Source: AR12 sp036265915
GTDB taxonomy: Bacteria; Methylomirabilota; Methylomirabilia; Rokubacteriales; CSP1-6
Direction of reading: 5' to 3'
Assembly (NCBI GenBank): GCA_036265915.1
Contig: DATAOC010000034.1
Location: 33,291-97,290, forward strand
DNA: 64,000 nucleotides
Both the position numbers and the translations under genes were made by a program. Shown one piece after another: positions 18,659 to 27,051 of this stretch. Positions within the stretch are counted from its first letter, which is position 1; the number at the start of each line of letters is the position of its first letter. The notes beneath the pieces are model-generated. The model saw only the letters and a list, made by a program, of their open reading frames with translations. It made no database searches and had not been told where the DNA came from.

Positions 18659-20611
18659 TCACCGCTGCAGGGTGTCCCCGAACAGCAGCGCGTGCGACGG
18701 CGGATCGCCGTCCCGCGGCGGCCGCGGCGGCGGCACCCGGCCGGGGACCGGCGGCAGTGCGCGCAGGTAGGCGATCATCGCGAGCCGGTCCTCGTCGGAC
18801 CAGTGCGAGAAGATATCCCACGGCATCGCCTGCCAGTGCATCGCCCGGCCGTGCGTGTCGATGCCGCTGCGAAGCGCGCGGCTCAGCGCGGGCACCGACG
18901 CGGCCGCGAGGCCGTCGCGGTGCGGCGTGAGGTTGCTCGCGACGGCGCCGCCGGAGCGACGCCAGCGTGTGTCCATCCCGCCCGCCAATGTCCGGGAGGT
19001 CAGGACGCCCACGAACGGCGTGGCCGGCGTGTGACAGAGGCCGCACGGCGCGACGCCCGCGAGATACTCGCCGCGCTCCGCGAGCGCGCGCTCGGAGCCG
19101 CTCAGCCAGCGCGGCAGCGTCGGCGAGCCGGCAAAGAGCCAGCGCGCCGATCGCTCGGGGGACACGAGGCGCAGCGGCGGCCACGCGCCGAGCACGAGCC
19201 AGCCCGCGAGTAGCAGCACCCCCGCCGCCAGGGCCGCGCGTCGCCACCATCCGCCGCGCAGCAGCACGAGGGCGGCGGCGGTGAGCAGGAACACGAGCAG
19301 GCCGCTGCCCCAGCCCAGGACGCCGGCCAGCACGCGGCGACCACGCGCGGCCGGGATGCCGACCAGTGTGCGGTCGACGGCGGCGTTGCCGCCCCAGAGC
19401 TCCACCGCGCTTTCGGCGCCGCCCAGAGCCAGCAGCGTGGCGCCGACCACCTCGCCGACGGTGAGACGACGGGGCTTCGGCACGTCGTTGCGGATGGGCG
19501 GCAGCGACCGCAGATAGGCGACGATCGCGCGCGCGTCGTCCGCGCGGAGCCGCGAGAACCACGGCCACGGCATCGCCATCGCATCCAGGCGCCGGCCGTC
19601 CCGCGCGATGCCGCGTGTCAGCGCCCGGAGGATCTCGTCGTCGCTCCACGCGCCGAGGCCGGTGTCGCGATCGGGCGTCAGGTTGCGGCTGTACCAGACG
19701 CCCCACGGATACGCGCTGATGCGCGCGCCGCCGGCGAGGAAGTGGCTCGCATCGTAGGCGCCGTCCTCGGCGGAGCTCGGCGTGTGGCAGCGCGCGCACA
19801 GCATGGCGTTGACGAGATAGCGGCCGCGCGCGCGCGGCTCGGTGGCCACGCCGGCGGTGGCGATCTGCGCGGGATCGGTGGCGCGCCAGATCGGGTCACG
19901 ACCCAGCGTCAGCACGTAAGCCGCGATGACCACGGCGTCGCCGGCGCTGAGGCTGCCGGCGAACGCCGCCATCGGCGAGCCGTCGATGCCGCCGAGGATG
20001 CGCAGCGCGATATCGTCGATCTGCGCGCCGCCCCGGAACGTCCACGGCTCCGTGAGGTTCGTCGGCGGCATCTCGCCGGTCGGGCCCTCACGCCGCGGCC
20101 GCCAGCCGTCGCCACGGCCGTCGGTGCCGTGGCAGTCGGCGCAGCCGGCGCGCACATACGCCCGGGCGCCGCGAGTGGCCAGCGCGGGGCGCCAGTCCAT
20201 GGCGGGCAGCGTGATGACGTCGGCCGCGCGGCGCGACGCCGGCGCCAGCGCCAGGACGTGACGCGCCAGCTCGCGCCGCTCGCCGTCGGTGAGGACCTCG
20301 GCGAAGCCGGGCATGCTCGTCCCCGGCAGGCCGCGCGTGATCGTCCGCAGCACGTCGGCCTCGGTCGGTAGCGTGCCCGCGGGTGTGGAGCGGAACTTGT
20401 AGAGGCCCGCGGTGAAGTCCCGCGGTCGCGGGCTCAGCAGCGATGCGGCCGGGCCGTCGCCGCGTCCCTCGGCGCCATGGCAGACGGCGCAGCGCGCGCG
20501 GTAGAGATCGGCCACGTCCGCCCTGGCGGCGCCGGGGGCCAGTGCGAGCGCGAGCGCGGCGAGGAGCGCGACCGTCAGCGCGAGATCATCGGGGCGAGCC
20601 GTCCGGGCCAC
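18659..20611 (-). CDS. membrane-anchored four-haem c-type cytochrome
   Basis: A protein of about 650 residues carrying four CxxCH haem sites: CAVCH, CADCH, CARCH and CGLCH. Three cytochrome c domains occupy roughly residues 30-430; two membrane segments follow (LAGVLGWGSGLLVFLLTAAA and AALAAGVLLLAGWLVLGAW); the fourth haem domain is at the C-terminus. A signal peptide precedes the first domain. The first two domains resemble mono-haem cytochrome c with MPGF and MAAF as axial Met candidates; the last two resemble alcohol-dehydrogenase-type cytochrome subunits. It should carry electrons at the cytoplasmic membrane. The start is uncertain: the GTG at 20611 overlaps the upstream gene by 26 bp. 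It is the last gene of an overlapping six-gene run. Confidence 0.85.
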   Translation of the reverse strand: MARTARPDDLALTVALLAALALALAPGAARADVADLYRARCAVCHGAEGRGDGPAASLLSPRPRDFTAGLYKFRSTPAGTLPTEADVLRTITRGLPGTSMPGFAEVLTDGERRELARHVLALAPASRRAADVITLPAMDWRPALATRGARAYVRAGCADCHGTDGRGDGWRPRREGPTGEMPPTNLTEPWTFRGGAQIDDIALRILGGIDGSPMAAFAGSLSAGDAVVIAAYVLTLGRDPIWRATDPAQIATAGVATEPRARGRYLVNAMLCARCHTPSSAEDGAYDASHFLAGGARISAYPWGVWYSRNLTPDRDTGLGAWSDDEILRALTRGIARDGRRLDAMAMPWPWFSRLRADDARAIVAYLRSLPPIRNDVPKPRRLTVGEVVGATLLALGGAESAVELWGGNAAVDRTLVGIPAARGRRVLAGVLGWGSGLLVFLLTAAALVLLRGGWWRRAALAAGVLLLAGWLVLGAWPPLRLVSPERSARWLFAGSPTLPRWLSGSERALAERGEYLAGVAPCGLCHTPATPFVGVLTSRTLAGGMDTRWRRSGGAVASNLTPHRDGLAAASVPALSRALRSGIDTHGRAMHWQAMPWDIFSHWSDEDRLAMIAYLRALPPVPGRVPPPRPPRDGDPPSHALLFGDTLQR

Positions 20612-20981
20612 CCGATGCGTCGGCCAACGCGCACGAGATGCGCATGCGATTGGCGGCGATCCAGCCGTAGGCACGGCGCGCCAGCACTTGCACGCCCGGC
20701 AGCGCCAGCACGCCCGCCAGCCAGCGCCAGCGTGGGATCCGGCGGAGCAGCTCGGGCACGGCGTCGGCGCCCTCGAGCACCCGCCCGTCGGGCAGGACGA
20801 GCTGCATCGCGCGCAGACACTGCGCCTCCTCGACCTGCGGGAAGCGGATGCGTCGGGGCGCCGAGCGGCACGGCAGGATCTCGAGCTCGCCCCCCGCCAT
20901 GGCGCGCCGCATGAGCCACAGCGCGCTCGCGCGGCACATGGCGCACTCGGCGTCGTAGATGAGCGTCGCTACTTGCCCCAC
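20586..20981 (-). CDS. DCC-family thiol-disulfide oxidoreductase-like protein (DUF393)
   Basis: A protein of about 131 residues with the hallmark YDAECAMCRASALW, where the family consensus is YDGxCxxC. DCC proteins are small predicted thiol-redox or membrane-associated proteins without a settled function. The C-terminal half has a hydrophobic helix (WLAGVLALPGVQVLARR). The start is uncertain. The GTG at 20981 overlaps the upstream small gene by 13 bp. A GTA at 20972, overlapping the upstream TAG stop as GTAG, would give a more typical short N-terminus before ATLIYDAEC. It sits between a small membrane protein gene and the cytochrome gene, so a redox role near the membrane is plausible. Confidence 0.75.
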   Translation of the reverse strand: MGQVATLIYDAECAMCRASALWLMRRAMAGGELEILPCRSAPRRIRFPQVEEAQCLRAMQLVLPDGRVLEGADAVPELLRRIPRWRWLAGVLALPGVQVLARRAYGWIAANRMRISCALADASGGPDGSPR

Positions 20982-21163
20982 CGCTTCGCGAGCGAGCGGT
21001 AGTACACGACGAACGCGACCGCGACGAGCGGCGCGACGATCGCTTGCGCGAGCGCCGCGCCGGAGCCGGTGCGCAGCCACTGGCGGCCCTCGATCAGCGC
21101 GTACAGCAGGAAGAACGCGATCCCGGCGACGATGAGGATGCGATGCGCCGTGATCAGGCGCAC
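20969..21163 (-). CDS. small membrane protein, 64 residues
   Basis: A short protein with two likely membrane helices: residues about 9-24 (ILIVAGIAFFLLYAL) and 36-54 (ALAQAIVAPLVAVAFVVYY), followed by a basic tail KRWGK. It is not assigned to a known family. The ATG at 21163 overlaps the end of the aminotransferase gene by 10 bp and its stop overlaps the DCC gene, so it is embedded in a translationally coupled operon, which supports it being real. Confidence 0.7.
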   Translation of the reverse strand: MRLITAHRILIVAGIAFFLLYALIEGRQWLRTGSGAALAQAIVAPLVAVAFVVYYRSLAKRWGK

Positions 21164-22533
21164 GCGGCCTTCACGGCGTCCCGCGCGACCGACACCAGCC
21201 GGTCGACCTCGCTCTCCGTGATCACCAGCGGCGGCGCGAAGAAGATCGTGTCGCCGTTCGCCGGATGCGCACCGCCGGTGGCGCGCACGCGCGTGATGAC
21301 GCCGCGCTTGGCCATCTCCTGCTGCACCCGCGGCGCGATCTTCTTGTCGGCCGCGAAGTTCTTCTTGGTGGCCTTGTCCTCGACCAGCTCGACGGCCGCC
21401 AGCAGCCCCTTGCCGCCCCGCACGTCACCCGCGTACGGCGAGTCGGCGAAGGCGCTCTTGAGCCCCGCGTACAGCCGGTCGCCCATCTTGGCCGCGCTGT
21501 CCCAGAGCCGCTCGCGCTCCATGATGTCGATGTTCTTGAGCGCCACCGCGCAGCAGGTCGGATGGCCGGAATACGTGTAGGCGTGCATCCACCGGTCGGC
21601 GGGATTGACGCTGTCCATCGCCTGCTTGATGTCGCGGCTGACCATGATTCCACCCAGTGGCAGGTAGCCGGAGGTCACGCCCTTGGCGAACGACATGATG
21701 TCGGGCTTGACGTTCCAGTGCGACAGCGCGAACCAGCGCCCGGTGCGACAGAACCCGGTGATCACCTCGTCGCCGATGAACAGCACGTTGTGCTTGGTGC
21801 AGATCTGGCGCACGAGCGGGAAGTAGTCATCGGTCGGGTACAGCACGCCGCCGCCGCCGTGAATCGGCTCGGCGATGAAGGCGGCCACCGTGTCCGGCCC
21901 TTCGCGCAGGATCGCCTCCTCGAGCAGCCGGGCCGCCGCCTGCCCCGCCGTCTCGCCGGGCTTGGCTTCCGGCATCCGGTACGGGTAGCAGGTCGGGATG
22001 TGCACGAAGCCCGGCACGCGCGGCTCGAACATCTTCCAGTAGGCGGCCATGCCGGTCGCGCTCATCGCCTGCTGCGTCACGCCGTGATAGCCGTTGATGC
22101 GCGAGATGATCTTGATCTTGTCCGGCTTGCCCTTGGCCTTCCAGTAAAAGCGCGCCGTCTTGAACGCCGACTCGTTGGACTCCGCCCCGCCGCACGTGAG
22201 GAACACGGCCTGCATGTTGTCGTAGGCGTGCTCCATGAGCTTCTCGGCGAGCTGGATGGCCGGCAGGTTCGACGAGCCCGTGTAGGCGGAGAAGTACGCC
22301 AGCTCCTTCATCTGCGCCGCCGCCGCGTCGGCGAGCTCGGTGCGACCGTGCCCCACGTTGACGTTCCAGAGGCCGGCGAGGCCGTCGATGTACTTCTGCC
22401 CGCCGTAGTCCTCGATGGTCGCGCCGCGGCCGCGCACGTAGATGATGGGCTCCGCGTGATCGATCGGGTGATGCAGCGGATGGATGAGGTGCTCCTGGTC
22501 GGCCTTGATCAGCTCTGCGACGGTCATCGCCAT
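21154..22533 (-). CDS. class III PLP-dependent aminotransferase (omega-amino acid:pyruvate type)
   Basis: A 459-residue fold-type I aminotransferase moving an amino group from an omega-amino acid or amine to an oxo-acid such as pyruvate. Seen: GGAESNESAFKTAR near residue 125, the cofactor-stacking region INGYHGVT, GDEVITGFCRTG near 265, and the PLP-lysine motif SFAKGVTSGYLPLGG near 295. Closest family guess is omega-amino acid:pyruvate, taurine or putrescine transaminase; substrate cannot be told. The start ATG at 22533 has GGAGGG five bases upstream; a second ATG is two codons later. It overlaps both neighbouring genes by 10 bp. Confidence 0.9.
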   Translation of the reverse strand: MAMTVAELIKADQEHLIHPLHHPIDHAEPIIYVRGRGATIEDYGGQKYIDGLAGLWNVNVGHGRTELADAAAAQMKELAYFSAYTGSSNLPAIQLAEKLMEHAYDNMQAVFLTCGGAESNESAFKTARFYWKAKGKPDKIKIISRINGYHGVTQQAMSATGMAAYWKMFEPRVPGFVHIPTCYPYRMPEAKPGETAGQAAARLLEEAILREGPDTVAAFIAEPIHGGGGVLYPTDDYFPLVRQICTKHNVLFIGDEVITGFCRTGRWFALSHWNVKPDIMSFAKGVTSGYLPLGGIMVSRDIKQAMDSVNPADRWMHAYTYSGHPTCCAVALKNIDIMERERLWDSAAKMGDRLYAGLKSAFADSPYAGDVRGGKGLLAAVELVEDKATKKNFAADKKIAPRVQQEMAKRGVITRVRATGGAHPANGDTIFFAPPLVITESEVDRLVSVARDAVKAACA

Positions 22534-22895
22534 CGAACCCTCCGGTAGTCGCCGTGCGGGATCGCAATCGCGCGCGCACGCGGACCCCGGTAACGGTAGA
22601 GCCACGCGCTCGCACGGCGGCCACCCTGCAGCGTGACGGTGGTGCGGCCGCGGGCGAAATTGTACCCCTCCTCACGGTCGAGCACGGGGAGAAGTTCTGG
22701 CGCGTCCAGGCGGTACAGCTCGCCGCGCACCCGCCCGCGGCCGGCGACGAGGCCCGGATACCGGCGCAGGTCCAGCAGCCGCCCCGGCACCGTGCCGTGT
22801 CCGACGAGCGTGGCGCCCGGCGCCAGCACGCGGTGCAGCGGGTAGCCGCGCATGAGCGTGCCGTAGACGAACAGGTAGGCCGGGCGGCGCCTCAG
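22524..22895 (-). CDS. gamma-glutamylcyclotransferase-fold (AIG2-like) protein
   Basis: A protein of about 123 residues starting near LFVYGTLMRGYPLH, the substrate-loop signature of the gamma-glutamylcyclotransferase/AIG2 family, with the family's GRLLDLRRYPGLV and VRGELYRLD segments and a likely catalytic Glu in DREEGYN. Known members cleave gamma-glutamyl amines or gamma-glutamyl di- and tripeptides such as glutathione fragments. No ATG, GTG or TTG exists in frame before the motif. A CTG at 22895 overlaps the upstream TGA (CTGA), and I take it as the likely start; starting at the internal ATG of LMRG would destroy the fold. Its neighbour is a selenocysteine thioredoxin-like protein. Confidence 0.75.
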   Translation of the reverse strand: MRRRPAYLFVYGTLMRGYPLHRVLAPGATLVGHGTVPGRLLDLRRYPGLVAGRGRVRGELYRLDAPELLPVLDREEGYNFARGRTTVTLQGGRRASAWLYRYRGPRARAIAIPHGDYRRVRWR

Positions 22896-23551
22896 TGGCC
22901 GCCGTTGCCGGAGGCGGCGCGCAGGACGGCCTCGAGGAACTGCGGCTCGGGCAGCGCGCCTTCGAACTGCACGCGCTCGTTCATCACGATCTTCGGCACC
23001 GCCATCACGTGATACGCGCGAGAGAGCTCGGGGAACTCGCTCGCGTCGATGGCCACCGCACGCACCTTGTCGCTTGCGATCGCCATGTGCTGCGCCAGGC
23101 GCACGGCCCGGGGACAGTACGGTCAGGTGGGTGTCGAGAAGACCTTGATCTCGACCTCGCCCGGCAGCGCCGACAGCGAGGCCTTCGTCTCCTCGGTCAG
23201 CGTCGCCTCGCCGCGGGAGACGGCGATGATGGAGTCGATCAAGTTGCTGAACTCGTAGCCGGCCGGGATGCCGAGGAACCGGATGCCGTAATCGCGCGCG
23301 CCCTCCACCACGGTGACGGGGACGTCGCTCACGCCGTAGGCCTCCGCGCGCTCGCGATCGATGGCCGGATTGAGCACCTCCAGCGTGATGTCGTCGGCGA
23401 GGGCGGCCACCTCCTTCATCAGCATCTCGTTCTGGCGGCAGAGGTCGCCGGCCACGAGCTCCTGGGAGAAGACCACGAGCTTCACCGGTCCGCCGAGCCG
23501 CTCGAACTCCTTGCGCACCGCGTCCTGATCCTTGGTCTGAAGGATGGCCAT
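22892..23551 (-). CDS. selenocysteine-containing thioredoxin/PDO-like protein (UxxC)
   Basis: A 219-residue protein with two thioredoxin-fold halves, like archaeal protein disulfide oxidoreductases and the AhpF N-terminal region. The second half has FSTPT-UGA-PYCPRAV, where UGA (23125-23123) stands exactly where Cys homologues have the first Cys of CPYC. The frame continues 76 codons past UGA through a full thioredoxin ending with the cis-Pro segment AVPKIVMN. I read UGA as selenocysteine at residue 143 with Cys 146 as partner. The first half has no CxxC. A 5-bp hairpin lies 19 bases after UGA. The ATG at 23551 is 6 nt after a TATACT box, giving a leaderless transcript. The downstream cyclotransferase-like gene overlaps its stop. 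Automated callers would split it in two. Confidence 0.85.
23091..23103 (-). promoter_or_regulatory. possible bacterial SECIS hairpin (thioredoxin-like gene)
   Basis: TGCGC-CTG-GCGCA on the minus strand begins 19 bases after the in-frame UGA. The distance suits a bacterial SECIS, but the stem is only 5 bp and the loop 3 nt, so this is the weakest of the three SECIS candidates in the window. Confidence 0.35.
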
Positions 23552-23557
23552 GACCCG

Positions 23558-23563
23558 AGTATA
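23558..23563 (-). promoter_or_regulatory. -10 box of the six-gene redox operon, leaderless start
   Basis: TATACT on the minus strand lies six bases before the ATG at 23551. It should drive the overlapping run from the selenocysteine thioredoxin-like gene to the cytochrome. No ribosome binding site is possible in between. Confidence 0.55.
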
Positions 23564-23615
23564 GCGTCTTGAACAAGCGCGCACCGGGAGGTACGTTGCC
23601 GACGGAGGTCCCGCC

Positions 23616-25475
23616 ATGAAGCCCTTCGTCATCAACCGGTACGGCCGCATGGTCTTTCCATCGAACTTCTTCCCGGCGCTCGACTTCTCCGTGTTCGAGA
23701 CGCTCGATCAGTTCGCGGCGGTGATCCACCGCGACTTCGAGGAGAAGGCGCCGACCGAGGACGACATCGTGGCCCGCCTCGCGGCCGGGGCCTATCAGGG
23801 GCGCTACGAGCTGCTGCGCGACCTGGCGCTCGACCTCTTCTGGGCCAATCGCTACGCGCTCACGATGTACGACAAGCGCCCGACGCGCTGGCGCGACGTG
23901 CCCAAGCAGCGCGGGGACATCTTCCTGCCGATCTTCACGCCGTGGGAAGGCGGCGAGCTCGGCGCCGCCATCGAGCAGGGGTACCGGGCGCTGCCACCGA
24001 CGTGGGACGAGGGCACCGAGGACAAGATCTTCCGCGTGCTGATCGACGTCTTCCGTCACAAGAAGGGCGCCGGCGCGGAGCTGGCGCCGATCAAGCCCAC
24101 CGTGGCCGAGATGCTGGCGAGTCCCCGGAGCCTGACGTACCAGCTGCTGGTCCACAACGCGGACTACCCCGGCTACGCACACGACGACATCGTCGAGTGC
24201 AGCCACCCCGTGCCCGAGCTCGAGGCGCTGCTGCGGCGCATGATGATCCTGCACAACCAGTTCCGCTGGGACCGCACCAAGATGCGCGTGATCGAGGTCG
24301 GCAAGCTGGCCGACGATGACTTCGTCGTCGTCTACCATCCCCGCAACGACGAGGTGCGCGAGTTCATCCGTCGCGTCAAGCACGGCAAGCGCAGCCGGCC
24401 GCCGAAGCCCGCGCCGGTGCCCGCCCGCGCGCCGGTGACGCCGTACCCGCCGATCGACGTGCGCCGGCGGTTCGCGGTGATGCCGCGCCTGGAAGCGCTC
24501 GCCGTGTACGAAGGGGAGCGTGCGTGCACCAACGACGACCTGATCCGCAATGCCGCCTACTCCTGGTCGCCCATGACGAGCGCGGAGATCGAGGAGAAGA
24601 CCGGCATCCGGCAGCGGCTCTACACCGAGCTCGATCTCGATCACATCGCGCTGCTCGCCGCCCAGGCCGCGCTCGACAAGGCCGGACGGCGGCCCGAGGA
24701 GATCGGCGCCGTTCTCTTCTGCTCGTGCACCAGCGCCAAGATGATGCCGTCGCTCGCCACATGGCTCTCGTCACGGCTCGGGATGTTCCAGACGCACGCC
24801 TCGTGCGACATCGTGGCCGCCTGCGCGGGACTGCCGTACGGGCTGTCAGAGGCGGTGCGGCTGCTGCAGGAGGTGGAGCGGCCCGTGCTCGTGGTGTGCG
24901 GCGAGAAATTTTCCGACAAGATCGGCACCGTGCGCACTTCGCGCATGATCTTCGGCGACGGCGCCGCTGCCCTGGTCGTCGGTCCCGCCGCACCCGGCTC
25001 GCCGCCCGACGTGGAGTTCTACCAGACGTACGCGAGCGGCCCCGTCAGCGAGGTCGACTCGATCGTGTGGCCGAATCCGGAGTTCGACAACAACATCACC
25101 GTGTTCGGTCCAGAGGTGAAGGCGCTCGTGAAGCGCTACCTCACCCAGATGATCCGCGAGCTCGGCGCCCTGCCCGATCCGGACGGCGGCGACCGCAGCC
25201 TGCTGCAGGCCATCGACGTCATCGTGCCGCATCAGGCGAACAAGACGATGGTCGTGCACTACGCGCGTGCGGCCGGGCTGGCGCCCGAGCAGCTCTACTT
25301 CAACATCGAGCGCGTCGGCAACACGTCGTCCGCCTCGATCCCGCTCGCGATCTACGACGCCGTGCAGGAGGGCGTCATCGATCGGCCCAAGCGCGTGTTC
25401 GCGCCCGGCTTCGGCGCCGGCGCCGTCGGCGGCTACGTCGTCATGCGCGTCGATCCCGCCATCGTCGCGAAGTAG
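23616..25475 (+). CDS. FabH-like 3-oxoacyl synthase III with a large unassigned N-terminal domain
   Basis: A 619-residue protein. The C-terminal 330 residues are a thiolase-fold KAS III enzyme: catalytic Cys in AACAGLPYG (about residue 400), His in VPHQANK (about 540), Asn in RVGNTSSASIP (about 570). Such enzymes condense an acyl-CoA with malonyl-ACP or perform related acyl transfers. The first 280 residues match nothing I recognise. They are alpha/beta with many aromatic and acidic residues (for example ALDLFWANRYALTMYDKRPTR), and a Pro-rich linker near 268-285 joins the parts. Normal FabH is about 320 residues, so this is a fusion. The ATG at 23616 follows GGAGG. The divergent selenoprotein gene starts 65 bp away. 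Confidence 0.85.
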   Translation: MKPFVINRYGRMVFPSNFFPALDFSVFETLDQFAAVIHRDFEEKAPTEDDIVARLAAGAYQGRYELLRDLALDLFWANRYALTMYDKRPTRWRDVPKQRGDIFLPIFTPWEGGELGAAIEQGYRALPPTWDEGTEDKIFRVLIDVFRHKKGAGAELAPIKPTVAEMLASPRSLTYQLLVHNADYPGYAHDDIVECSHPVPELEALLRRMMILHNQFRWDRTKMRVIEVGKLADDDFVVVYHPRNDEVREFIRRVKHGKRSRPPKPAPVPARAPVTPYPPIDVRRRFAVMPRLEALAVYEGERACTNDDLIRNAAYSWSPMTSAEIEEKTGIRQRLYTELDLDHIALLAAQAALDKAGRRPEEIGAVLFCSCTSAKMMPSLATWLSSRLGMFQTHASCDIVAACAGLPYGLSEAVRLLQEVERPVLVVCGEKFSDKIGTVRTSRMIFGDGAAALVVGPAAPGSPPDVEFYQTYASGPVSEVDSIVWPNPEFDNNITVFGPEVKALVKRYLTQMIRELGALPDPDGGDRSLLQAIDVIVPHQANKTMVVHYARAAGLAPEQLYFNIERVGNTSSASIPLAIYDAVQEGVIDRPKRVFAPGFGAGAVGGYVVMRVDPAIVAK

Positions 25476-25524
25476 CGCCGCGCCGCATCGCCGCGCGGGC
25501 ATGTGGCTTGCTCACACGTGGCCC

Positions 25525-25938
25525 ATGTCGCGACGACCCGCGGCGGAGCGATTGAACTTACGCGAATCCGAGCGCGTCCGGATCCCGCTGGCCGCCGAGC
25601 GGCTACGCGTGGACACGCGCGTCCGGCGCACGGGCTCCGTCCGGGTCAGCACACGCGTGGAGCGGCGCAGTGTCCTCGTGGATCCGCCGCTCCGACGTCA
25701 GCACGTGCAGGTCTCCCGACGCCGCATCGACCGCTTCGTCGACAGGGTCCCCGGGATTCGCCGCGAGGGCGAGACCCTGGTGGTGCCCATCGTCGAGGAG
25801 GTGGTCACCACACGATTGAAAGTCGTGGAAGAGGTGCGGATCACGCTGCGTCGCTCCACCGAGCGGCGTCCCCAACGTGTCGAGCTCCGCCGCGCGCGCG
25901 CCATCGTGGAGCGGGTGGCGGCGGACGAACGCTCATGA
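25525..25938 (+). CDS. DUF2382 (YsnF/AvaK-type) domain protein, short form
   Basis: A protein of about 137 residues consisting of one DUF2382 domain: ERVRIPLAAERLRVDTRV, then LVDPPLRRQHVQVSRRRI, EGETLVVPIVEEVVTT and VVEEVRITLRR. The family is linked to general stress responses; its biochemistry is unknown. An in-frame ATG at 25501 would add eight residues. Its TGA overlaps an ATG (25935) in the frame of the next gene, another DUF2382 protein, suggesting an operon and a duplication. Confidence 0.75.
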   Translation: MSRRPAAERLNLRESERVRIPLAAERLRVDTRVRRTGSVRVSTRVERRSVLVDPPLRRQHVQVSRRRIDRFVDRVPGIRREGETLVVPIVEEVVTTRLKVVEEVRITLRRSTERRPQRVELRRARAIVERVAADERS

Positions 25939-25955
25939 GTGACAGGAGTCCAACG

Positions 25956-26999
25956 ATGGCAAGGAAGATTGCGGCAGTGTTTGACACGCGGCGAGAGGCG
26001 GAGCAGGTCGCCGGCTCGCTGGTGAACGAGGGCATCGAGGCGCGCGACATCCGCGTGGCCGACACCGCCACCCAGCGAGAATACGAGGAGCGCAGCGGCC
26101 GCAGCGGCGGCGGATTCTGGAGCTGGCTCTTCGGCGGCAGCGACGAGGAGGCGTGGAGCTCCGATGTCGACTATTACAACACCGGTCTCGGTCGCGGCGG
26201 CGCCGTCCTGACCGTCGATGCCGACGACGACCGCACGGCCGCGCGTGTCCAGCATCTCCTGGAAGCGCACGGCGGGCACGTCGCCGGCCGCGGCGCCGCC
26301 GCCGGCGGCGAGCGCACGGCAAGCGCGAGCGCGGCATCCGCGGGAGCACGTCGTGCGGGCGACCGCGAGGAAGACACGTTGCCCGTGGTGGAAGAGCAGC
26401 TGCGCGTCGGCAAGCGCGCCGTCACGCGGGGCGGTGTGCGCATCTACACGCGGGTGACCGAACGCCCGGTGGAGCAGGACGTCCGGCTCCGGGAGGAGCG
26501 CGTGAACGTGGAGCGCCACGCGGTGGACCGTCCGGTCACCGCGGGCGGTGACGCCTTCCGCGAGCGCACCATCGAGGTGGACGAGACCGTGGAAGAGCCG
26601 GTGGTGGCGAAGGAGGCGCGCATCATCGAGGAGGTCGTCATCAGCAAGAACGTGGAGGAGCGCACGGCCAAGGTCCGCGACACCGTTCGCCGCACCGACG
26701 TCGAGGTCGACCGCGGCGAGGGCAGCCGCGCGCAGGACGGCGCGCTCGAGCGCGATTTCCGGACGCACTGCGACCAGACGTTCGGCCGCGAGGGTCTCTC
26801 CTACGAGCAGTGCGCGCCCGCCTACCGGTATGGGTACACGCTGGGCAGCGACCGTCAGTACGCGCAGGGCGACTGGGCCACCGCCGAGCCCGAAACCCGC
26901 CGGCGCTGGGAGGAACGCAATCCCGGCACGTGGGAGCGGTTCCGCTCCGCGATCCATTACGCGTGGGATCGCGCGCGGGGCGAGCGTCGCGCCGCGTAG
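25956..26999 (+). CDS. general-stress-type protein with flexible linker and DUF2382 domain
   Basis: A 347-residue protein. Residues 1-95 form a small alpha/beta domain like the GsiB/17M-type sensor seen with YsnF proteins (ARKIAAVFDTRREAEQVAGS... then AVLTVDADDD). A Ser/Ala/Gly linker follows (about 95-140), then DUF2382 (about 145-265), then a C-terminal part with YGYTLGSDRQYAQGDWA and RFRSAIHYAWDRARG, similar to regions found in other stress proteins. I chose the ATG at 25956 because AGGAG lies seven bases before it; the ATG at 25935 overlaps the previous stop (ATGA) and is possible. Probably a stress-induced cytoplasmic protein. Confidence 0.82.
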   Translation: MARKIAAVFDTRREAEQVAGSLVNEGIEARDIRVADTATQREYEERSGRSGGGFWSWLFGGSDEEAWSSDVDYYNTGLGRGGAVLTVDADDDRTAARVQHLLEAHGGHVAGRGAAAGGERTASASAASAGARRAGDREEDTLPVVEEQLRVGKRAVTRGGVRIYTRVTERPVEQDVRLREERVNVERHAVDRPVTAGGDAFRERTIEVDETVEEPVVAKEARIIEEVVISKNVEERTAKVRDTVRRTDVEVDRGEGSRAQDGALERDFRTHCDQTFGREGLSYEQCAPAYRYGYTLGSDRQYAQGDWATAEPETRRRWEERNPGTWERFRSAIHYAWDRARGERRAA

Positions 27000-27009
27000 C
27001 GTCTCACCA

Positions 27010-27044
27010 GGCCTCCGGCCGGCGACGCGCGCCGGCCGGAGGCC
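27010..27044. terminator. strong inverted repeat between convergent genes
   Basis: Perfect 14-bp arms GGCCTCCGGCCGGC / GCCGGCCGGAGGCC flank a 7-base loop. It lies 11 bp after the stop of the stress gene and 8 bp from the stop of the convergent ThDP-like gene. It lacks a U-tract, so it acts as a bidirectional terminator or mRNA 3'-end stabiliser. Confidence 0.6.
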
Positions 27045-27051
27045 GTGGTCG

